Below are positions 24,411 through 31,400 of a DNA stretch of 34,013 bases, one piece after another. Position numbers and translations under genes: made by a program. The notes beneath the pieces were generated by a model. The model was not told the origin of the DNA. It worked only from the letters and a program-made list of their open reading frames with translations, and searched no databases. The first letter of the stretch is position 1; each line of letters begins with the position of its first letter. The DNA comes from an uncultured bacterium. Its GTDB lineage: Bacteria; Zixibacteria; MSB-5A5; CAIYYT01. The stretch is taken from positions 1-34,013 of the forward strand of contig CAIYYT010000013.1 in assembly GCA_903930455.1 (NCBI GenBank), in the 5' to 3' direction.

Positions 24411-26702
24411 ATGAAATGCACCAATGCATCCTGGATTATCGTGTGGGTGTTTGTGATGTTCTGGTCGTCTCTTTCATTTGGGGCGATTCCTCAGTCAATC
24501 AGTTATCAAGGTCGACTCACCAACAGCGTAGGCGTGCCACTTGACACAACTGTCAACTTGGTCTTCACGATCTGCAGCGACAGTCTCGGTACCAACAGTC
24601 TCTGGAGCGAGACGCATTCGGGAGTGGTCATCAAGGATGGCTTGTTTCAGGTGATGCTTGGATCGATCAGTATACTTGGACAGAACGTCTTTGACGGTAG
24701 CAAACGTTGGTTGGGTGTGCAATTGCAGGGCGGTCCTGCGCCAACAGCATTGATTCCGATTGTCAGTACGGCCTACGCCTATCGATCAGCAAACTCCGAC
24801 ACCGCCGATTATGTAAAGAATGCCGGAGGCTCCAACTGTGCCGACTGTAATACCATTTTCGTGAATGTCATCGGACCAGACAGTGTCTACTCCAGTTCAG
24901 GAACGGCTTTCCTGGTGAAGGTGGAGGGGTACACGGCATCTGAGCTACGCGGTGTGGAGGGTTATGCTTCAAACGCCTATAACGGCCATGCCTATGGCGG
25001 CTATTTCAGCACGTCTGCTGAAGGTACCGGTATTCATTATGGTCTAAGAGCCGACGGAAACGGCGCCGCTACCGTGAACACATACGGAGTGTTGGGCAGC
25101 GCCAACAACACTTCCAGCGGTAACACGTACGGCGGACGTTTTACCGTCAACAGCATTGGTACCGGTGATCATTATGCTCTGAGTTCCAATGCCAGTTCCA
25201 GCTCATCATCCCCAAGCTATGGCATTGATGCCACGTCGTACAACACGTCCGGCGGTGACGCTTACGGTGGCCGATTCTCAGCTCTAACGAATGGTACTGG
25301 CGTACACTACGCACTCAGTGCCGACGCGGCTGGCAGTTCGTCAACAGCGGTATATGGGCTTAACTCGACTGCCTCTAATAGTTCCACAGGCACTGTCTAT
25401 GGTGCTGCTCTCAAGGCTGAGGCTGGTGGCACAGGCACCCATTACGGCGTCAACATCCATTCAGATGGTGCCGGAGTAGGCGGTGCTTTCGGAGTTTGGA
25501 GTGAAGCTGAAAATACGTCCGCAGGTTCCGCCTACGGAGGTTACTTCCGTACCACCACCGGCGGAACAGGGAATCACTACGGTGTGAGCGGCAACGCAAA
25601 CGGTGCATCGGATGCAACAAGTTACGCGTCCTACGGCTATGCGACGAACAGTTCCACTGGCGACGCCTATGGCGGTTATTTCATCACCTCTTCCACCGGC
25701 ACCGGTATTCACTACGGGCTGAAGGCTGAGGGCAATGGCTCGACAGCGTCGGCTGTTCACGGCGTTAATGGCACGGCGACGAACACTTCAAGCGGAACTG
25801 CCTTAGGCGGGATGTTTATCTGTGACTCGGACGGCTCGGGAATTCATTATGGAGTTCATGCGCAGAGTTCTGGCAGTTCTTCGCAGAATACCTATGCCGT
25901 TTATGGCACAGCGAGTAATTTTTCCAATGGTCGTGCCTATGGAGGTTACTTTGCAGCCGGCAACTCGGGAACAGGCGAGCATACAGGGGTTTATGCTGAA
26001 GCCTATAACGATGATAACCATGACTGTTTCGGCGTGTACGGCTACGCCAACAATACTTCCAGCGGAGCTGCCTATGGCGGATATTTTTACGCTCCAAGTG
26101 GCGGAAGTGGAGTAAAATGCGGTGTCTATGCTGAAGGCGGCACGAATTGGGCAGGCTGGTTCCAGGGAGATGTCCAAGTCATGGGCAGCCTCTATGTAAG
26201 CGAAGATAAATTCGCAACGGTCAAAGTAGATAATGGTGAATATCGGGGGGTTTCCTGCCAGGAATCGCCCGAAGCCTGGTTCGAGGATTTCGGAGAGTCG
26301 AGGTTAGTGAACGGCAGCGTCCATGTCGGACTCGATCAACTCTACTTGCAAACGGTCACCATCGATAGTTCGCATCCGATGCAAGTTTTCATCCAGCTTT
26401 ATGATGAAGACTGCAACGGGACAGCGGTCAAGAGGGGGACAACTGGGTTTGACGTGATTGAGGTACAAAACGGTACGAGCAATGCTTCATTCTCTTACCG
26501 GGTAGTAGCTAAGCGAAAAGGCTATGAGGACGTAAGATTGCCGCTATCGCCGGGACCGACTCCGGAAGAAATGAAAGCAAAGAGCACGACAATACGCGCC
26601 AAGTTCGAAGCGGACAAGGCAACCACGCAGGCTGAGAATCAGCGGATGAACAAAGAGAGCGAAGCTTCAAAGCGAAATCCTGCAACCGAAGAGGAGAAAT
26701 AG
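24411..26702 (+). CDS. Secreted repeat protein: nine 45-residue YGGYF/GTGxHYG repeats
   Basis: 763 aa from ATG 24411, after AAGGAG; the frame is open to 24297 but that is the promoter start point. Signal peptide about 1-25. Residues 26-130 form the domain found in many such proteins (IPQSISYQGRLTNSVGVPLD, SLWSETHSGVVIKDGLFQVMLG, STAYAYRSANS). Residues 181-585 are nine tandem repeats of exactly 45 residues: GVxGxAxNTSSGxAYGGYFxxxxxGTGxHYGVxAxxxGSSSxxxY. They probably build a beta-helix or a trimeric beta-fibre. Residues 590-720 are a conserved C-terminal domain (EAWFEDFGESRLVNGSVHVGLDQLYLQTV, then DCNG and FSYRVVAKRKGYEDVRLPL). The last 40 residues are charged and helical (EEMKAKSTTIRAKFEADK). 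Role unknown; a surface fibre is inference. Confidence 0.88.
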   Translation: MKCTNASWIIVWVFVMFWSSLSFGAIPQSISYQGRLTNSVGVPLDTTVNLVFTICSDSLGTNSLWSETHSGVVIKDGLFQVMLGSISILGQNVFDGSKRWLGVQLQGGPAPTALIPIVSTAYAYRSANSDTADYVKNAGGSNCADCNTIFVNVIGPDSVYSSSGTAFLVKVEGYTASELRGVEGYASNAYNGHAYGGYFSTSAEGTGIHYGLRADGNGAATVNTYGVLGSANNTSSGNTYGGRFTVNSIGTGDHYALSSNASSSSSSPSYGIDATSYNTSGGDAYGGRFSALTNGTGVHYALSADAAGSSSTAVYGLNSTASNSSTGTVYGAALKAEAGGTGTHYGVNIHSDGAGVGGAFGVWSEAENTSAGSAYGGYFRTTTGGTGNHYGVSGNANGASDATSYASYGYATNSSTGDAYGGYFITSSTGTGIHYGLKAEGNGSTASAVHGVNGTATNTSSGTALGGMFICDSDGSGIHYGVHAQSSGSSSQNTYAVYGTASNFSNGRAYGGYFAAGNSGTGEHTGVYAEAYNDDNHDCFGVYGYANNTSSGAAYGGYFYAPSGGSGVKCGVYAEGGTNWAGWFQGDVQVMGSLYVSEDKFATVKVDNGEYRGVSCQESPEAWFEDFGESRLVNGSVHVGLDQLYLQTVTIDSSHPMQVFIQLYDEDCNGTAVKRGTTGFDVIEVQNGTSNASFSYRVVAKRKGYEDVRLPLSPGPTPEEMKAKSTTIRAKFEADKATTQAENQRMNKESEASKRNPATEEEK
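24951..26165 (+). repeat. Nine tandem 135-bp coding repeats
   Basis: The repeat units begin at 24951 and every 135 bp to 26031, with no insertion or deletion between them. They are conserved at the protein level (YGG at unit positions 15-17, GTGxHY at 25-30) but differ much at the DNA level, so they are old rather than freshly duplicated. Confidence 0.85.
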
Positions 26703-26760
26703 GGCGGTTAGACAGGTCGAAAAACCTTGTGGTTCTGACATTCGGGATGGGTAAATCAAA

Positions 26761-26834
26761 TACCCCCGACAGGACTCGAACCTGTTACCCTCTGCTTAGA
26801 AGGCAGATGCTCTATCCACATGAGCTACGGGGGC
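26761..26834 (-). tRNA. tRNA-Arg (anticodon TCT)
   Basis: Minus-strand cloverleaf: acceptor GCCCCCG / CGGGGGT (first pair G-U), D-arm GCTCATGTGGATAGAGC, anticodon stem CTGCC / AGCAG around the loop TTCTAAG region (anticodon TCT), T-arm ACAGG-TTCGAGT-CCTGT. Discriminator A73 at 26761; CCA is not encoded. Confidence 0.95.
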
Positions 26835-26996
26835 ATTGTCTGTTTGAATACGGTTGACAACGTTGCCGGCGCAGTCGGTCGTATTTCAATTGACCGCCAA
26901 GGTAGCGCCTTTGTCACAGGTCAGCAAGCAGATTTTGAACCGACCTACATACGCCAGGGAAACGAACGCATGAGATCTCGGTGACCAAAAATGCTG

Positions 26997-27512
26997 CTAT
27001 TTCTGAGTGGCAGCAGTGTCAGGTTTTGCGGTGTTGGATTGCGTGTCGCCAACCGTGACGTTTGGTCGAAGTAACTCGAGAGTTTTTTTGCCTATGCCCC
27101 GGACCTGCACCAACTGTTCAACTGAGTCAAATCGCCCGAGCCGTTGACGTAGTTCGATGATCCGCTGACTGATCACTTTGCCGACTCGCGGAAGCATCAT
27201 CAGACTCTCCGCCGGCGCAGTATTGATATTCAGCAAAAGCGAGGTCGGCTTGGCGGGCTTTCTTGTTGAGACAGAGGATGTATCTCGTGATTGAGCGCGT
27301 GCAGGCCTAGTATTTGTCTGCGAGACCGGTGCGCTCACATGGGATTGATTGGTCGCTGCACCTGCCGACTGAAAAAACAACTCCGGCGGTAGTGTTTCGG
27401 TGCTGTTTTCGTAAAGCAGAATGCCACCGCCGATCAGAACCATCAGCAGCAGAATCGCCAGCGCGAACGTCTCAGCGCGGCTGAACTGAAAAATCTCTTT
27501 CCAATCACTCAT
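26997..27512 (-). CDS. ComEA-like helix-hairpin-helix DNA-binding protein
   Basis: 171 aa. One N-terminal membrane helix at about 15-35 (TFALAILLLMVLIGGGILLY), a Pro/Thr/Ser-rich linker (36-90), then the ComEA helix-hairpin-helix domain (92-155): LLNINTAPAESLMMLPRVGKVISQRIIELR and FDSVEQLVQVRGIGKKTLELLRP, with the two hairpins PRVG and RGIG. ComEA binds incoming DNA during transformation; many such small anchored proteins have no proven uptake role. The start overlaps the M28 peptidase stop (ATGA), and it is the last gene of the sprA operon. No comEC or type IV pilus gene is in the window. Confidence 0.88.
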   Translation of the reverse strand: MSDWKEIFQFSRAETFALAILLLMVLIGGGILLYENSTETLPPELFFQSAGAATNQSHVSAPVSQTNTRPARAQSRDTSSVSTRKPAKPTSLLLNINTAPAESLMMLPRVGKVISQRIIELRQRLGRFDSVEQLVQVRGIGKKTLELLRPNVTVGDTQSNTAKPDTAATQK

Positions 27513-28423
27513 AACGGGTCAACCACCAACGATAACACTAACTTGCCAATACGCCCCAGCGATTCCGGCGAGCACTTGTCGGGTGTGTCCTGAGTAGTGT
27601 GCCACCAAGGGTAATCAAAATCAATAATGTCCATCGTTCTTATGGATGCTGCCAACAGCGGCAGATGATCATCGTAAATCGGCTGTGATATTCGGGCATC
27701 GAAGGTAGTCGACATTCCGAGATGCGCGGCTCGAGCCCAGACCTTGTCAACCAGTTTCCCCTCATAGCGAACCGAGTATTCCTCCTTGAAAAATCGCTGA
27801 CTCTTGTCTCCCACCATATCAAGCACAACGCTGTAATCGTACACTTTCGCGTCAGCGCGACGCGCGAATTCCTTGGCGCCAAGGCAGTAGTAATCCAGAT
27901 CCCCGGATTCACCCCAATCCTCGCCGTCGAGAAAAACGAGGTCGACGCCCCTTTCTACGTGCAGCGCGGCCAGTTCCTTCGCCAGTTGCAGCAGAACCGC
28001 AGTGCCCGAAGCACCATCGTTGGCGCCCGGCAATGGCTGAGTTTGCTTCTGAGAATCGGCATCCATCTCCGAGCGTGGGCGCGAATCCCAATGCGCGCAA
28101 AACAGCAAGCGGTTGCTCTTATTAGGATTAAACCTGCCGATCACATTTGTCAGGTGCAGGGTGTCGGAGGAATAAGGGTCTTTGACCTGGAAATCCTGTT
28201 TCTCCACCGCGATTCCAAGACTGTCAAAGGTGCGCGCGATCAGAGCGAGCGCCTGCTGATGCGCCAGTGTATTGGGTACACGTGGCCCAAGATCGCATTG
28301 TGCGATCAAATACTGATAGGCTGCGCTGCCATCAAACTCGCTCACTGACCGGCGTGAGCTGCTGTCGGAACCACAAGAAATGGCGAATAGGGCAAACGTG
28401 ATTATGAAAACGCGCATTGTCAT
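27509..28423 (-). CDS. M28 family lipoprotein, glutaminyl-peptide cyclotransferase-like
   Basis: 304 aa. Lipobox FAISC with Cys17. The M28/QC fold is clear: NVIGRF, HWDSRP (111-116), GANDGASG (133-140) with zinc ligand Asp136, FLDGEDWG (164-171) with Glu168, VVLDMVGD (199-206), YDDHLPLL (250-257), and WWHTTQDTPDK with zinc ligand His275. The single zinc-ligand set Asp-Glu-His and the DDH and WHT motifs are those of animal- and bacterial-type glutaminyl cyclases, which convert N-terminal Gln to pyroglutamate. T9SS cargo of Bacteroidota often has Gln after the signal peptide, and a QC of this type acts there; the link with sprA in one operon fits. Its ATG overlaps the sprA stop (TAATG). Confidence 0.88.
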   Translation of the reverse strand: MTMRVFIITFALFAISCGSDSSSRRSVSEFDGSAAYQYLIAQCDLGPRVPNTLAHQQALALIARTFDSLGIAVEKQDFQVKDPYSSDTLHLTNVIGRFNPNKSNRLLFCAHWDSRPRSEMDADSQKQTQPLPGANDGASGTAVLLQLAKELAALHVERGVDLVFLDGEDWGESGDLDYYCLGAKEFARRADAKVYDYSVVLDMVGDKSQRFFKEEYSVRYEGKLVDKVWARAAHLGMSTTFDARISQPIYDDHLPLLAASIRTMDIIDFDYPWWHTTQDTPDKCSPESLGRIGKLVLSLVVDPL

Positions 28424-31400
28424 TAGAAGCGAATTTCCACCCAGAATGAGAGTTCACGCACATGGCTCTTCTTCTTAGTGCGGATATCATTAGAATCCTG
28501 CCAGCGCGCACTCATGCCACCCTTGATATTGGTAGAGAAGTTGTAGGTGACGCTCGGGACCGCCGAGAAATCAGTGCGCTCAGCGGTGGTTTGGTCTCCA
28601 GTGAGATAGTAGTTGACTGTGCGGTTAAGGCGACGACTAATATCCAAATTAAAGGTCAGAGTTGACTGTATCTTGATTTTTCCAAAAAGAGGCAACCAGA
28701 GTTTGCTTCCACCTCGGAAAGAGTACGATGTCTTTATGGATAGCGTGTTGGCAAAGTCCTTGACGTCACTGATTTGAACGCCGGTCGAATCGTTGAAGCC
28801 TTCACTCTCGGAGATTGTCCTGGAGTAGTTAAAGGTGGACTGCAGACCTTGCGCCAGCTTCCAGTCAATCTTGACCGTCACCAGTGGCGAGTAGTTTGTC
28901 GCTGTCAAGCGACTCTTGAGCTTTCCGTACTGCTTGCTTATCGAAGTATTCTGTTGGCGGGAATACTTGGAATCCAGTGAGATCGACTTGGAGAAAAGCT
29001 TAGGCAGAAGCAAGTAGTCGAGCTTGCCGAAAGTAAATGTCAGATCCGGATAAGTGGTTGATTCATCGCGCGTCGCTTTGCCGGTTGCATCCGAAGTGCT
29101 ATAGGCGTAGGTGGCGGCGACCTTGATGTCTAGAATCAACCGTACTCCGGAATGGAAAGAGTAACCTTGCCCCCGAGTTATTGCGTCCGTTTGACTGGTA
29201 CCGGCGGAGGCGAGAATACGATCTGCATTCGGATCGTCCGAAAAACCAATTCGGTAAAGAAAACTTGGCCGCTGCACAAAACCGGCGAGCGACTGGCGTT
29301 TCTCCCAGTGGAAAGAGCCGCCGATCGGATCGACTCGATCGGTGAAGAGGCGGACAAACTGCAGTCCGATCCCATAGAACGGTGTTCCCGGCGGTCCTTG
29401 CGCCTTCGGCTTGCCTTTCTGACTGGCTGGCTTGAGGGCGGTTGAATCGTGCTTGACTTTCGTCGAGTCAGACGTTGCGGCACCCGGTTTGGTCGGGACC
29501 TTGTTCTTTGGGGTTTCCGCGCCCACTCCCTTACCCTTGCTCTCCTTGTTCGCAAGCGAATCAGATTTTGTCGAAACCGTGTCTCCAGCAACCGGAGGAA
29601 TTACCAGCGGTGGCTTCACTTCGCCCTTCTCTTCGTCTTTTGGTGGTGTCACCGGAATTGGTGGAGCTTGACCGCTGTCAGGATTTGGTTCCGCAAACAC
29701 GACCGCGAAAGTCTGACCAATACTCTCGGGGAGATTCAGGGACGCCTTCTTGTCGCCAATCTTGGTGGTATCCCTCAAAGAGTCGGCAGCCGGTGGCTTT
29801 GGAGGATTCGGCCCACCGGGACCTTGCCGCATAGAGTCAAGCGATGGAACTCTCGTGCTGTCCGCTGCCGGCAGATCATGGGGTTTGCCTTTGCCTTTCT
29901 TGCCCGTTGAATCAGGAGGAACAGTCTCACCCTTGCCTTTCTTTGGAGGGGGGTTCTCCTTGGGTGGCGCCTTCTTGGTAGACGGCCGGTTCTTGCCAAG
30001 CAGTTTTTGCAGATCAAAAGTGGCATTGGCAGTCAAGCTCCTGCTGTTATCGGCGCGCCGAGTACCTATCTCTTGAGCGCTCGTCGAGGTCAGCACTACA
30101 GTTTCCGTGTGATTGACGGAATAGCCGAACTTGGTGCCAGTGACAAACGGCAAAATCTGAGGCGAGTAATTGGTCGAGAAACTCTGAGTGTATTGCCGTT
30201 CCTGACCCAACTTGGCCTGCTTGGGGTCAAGTGCGAATTTGAGCAGCGTCGGATCGCTTAGATCGCGGTCAGTCGTGAAGCCGTAGTTGACGTCGACCGA
30301 GTTTAGCGGCGCGAAGCCAGTTTCGAATCGGCCCTGAAACGTCCGCAGATAACGGTTTGTCTGCGTGCCATAGCTGTTCGTCGTGCTCTCGAGCGTGCGA
30401 TTGACCGTGCCATCGAGGGAGGCACGCAATGGAATCGGGTTGAACTCGGTGCCCAGCACTCGCTTTGGCAACAGCGGCATGCCGCGCAACCATGACAGGA
30501 GTTTCAGCCCATGCTTAATCGGGCTGTTGACCGAGTACCTGCCCGTGAGCGTGTAACGTTCACTCTCATAATTTGGCGTCGTGGGTGTGCGTGCAATTGA
30601 CTTGTCGTACGAGAAATTCGAGTTGAACTTGTTTAGCAGAGCACCATAGATAATATTTCGAGTCTGTTTGTTCCAGCTTTCTCCGATCTGGAAATGGGTG
30701 GTCGTGCTAACCGACTTCTGTTCCTCGGTGCGGTCCGGAGTCACAGCAATATCAGAGCCGGTGATAAGTCGTGGCGAAGACTCATTGCGACGCCAGCTAT
30801 AGCCCACTGGGATGTTGGCTTTCTCCTGCGACGATAAGAACTTATCGAGCTTCATATCTGCGCTATAGCCATAGTTGGTACTGGAGTTGCCAGATCCGAG
30901 ATCACTCTGATCGGAAGTTAGATTCCGGAAAAATGCATCCTGCTTGGAGTAGTCAGAGTGGAAGGAACCGAGATCGCCAACCGAAATCGAGGTGGACGCA
31001 ACAGCCGCCAAACCGCGGTCGTTTCGAACGCTTGTTGCCCGCAACTCATCTACCCACAATTCTCCCGTAGTCAGTTTCTGCGACTCATTCGTATGCAAAT
31101 TAACGACGCCCATGGCGTAGTACTTCACGCGCGTTAGAGATGGGCTACCGAAAACGCGGTAGTGAGGATGCACCGGCGTCGTTATCTGAGTGGAATCAGA
31201 AGTAGTATCTTTGGCGATCAGCTTCAATTGTGTGATGTCATCGAAAGTGATGTCGACTGAGTTATGGGCACTCCAACCGGAGTCAATTGTGGTGCGATAC
31301 TCATAGTAGTTGGAAGCGTCTGGACCGAAACGAAAGAAGAACTCAGTGCTGTCGCGGACGCTGTCACCATGAACCCACATCGCCAGCTTTCGATAATTGG

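Noticed and set aside
24951-26165. Tandem repeats as a possible CRISPR or minisatellite
   Set aside because: The period of 135 bp is in frame, conserved at the protein level and lacks unique spacers; it is coding.
25461-26177. Long minus-strand frames opposite the 45-residue repeats
   Set aside because: They mirror the repeat periodicity of the plus-strand gene and contain no independent motif.
26835-26996. Possible terminator of the sprA operon downstream of the comEA-like gene
   Set aside because: No stem with a following T-run could be found in this stretch.
29449-29910. Several long plus-strand frames opposite sprA
   Set aside because: They lie antisense to the low-complexity Pro/Lys-rich part of sprA, whose composition keeps the other frames open; no recognisable domain.
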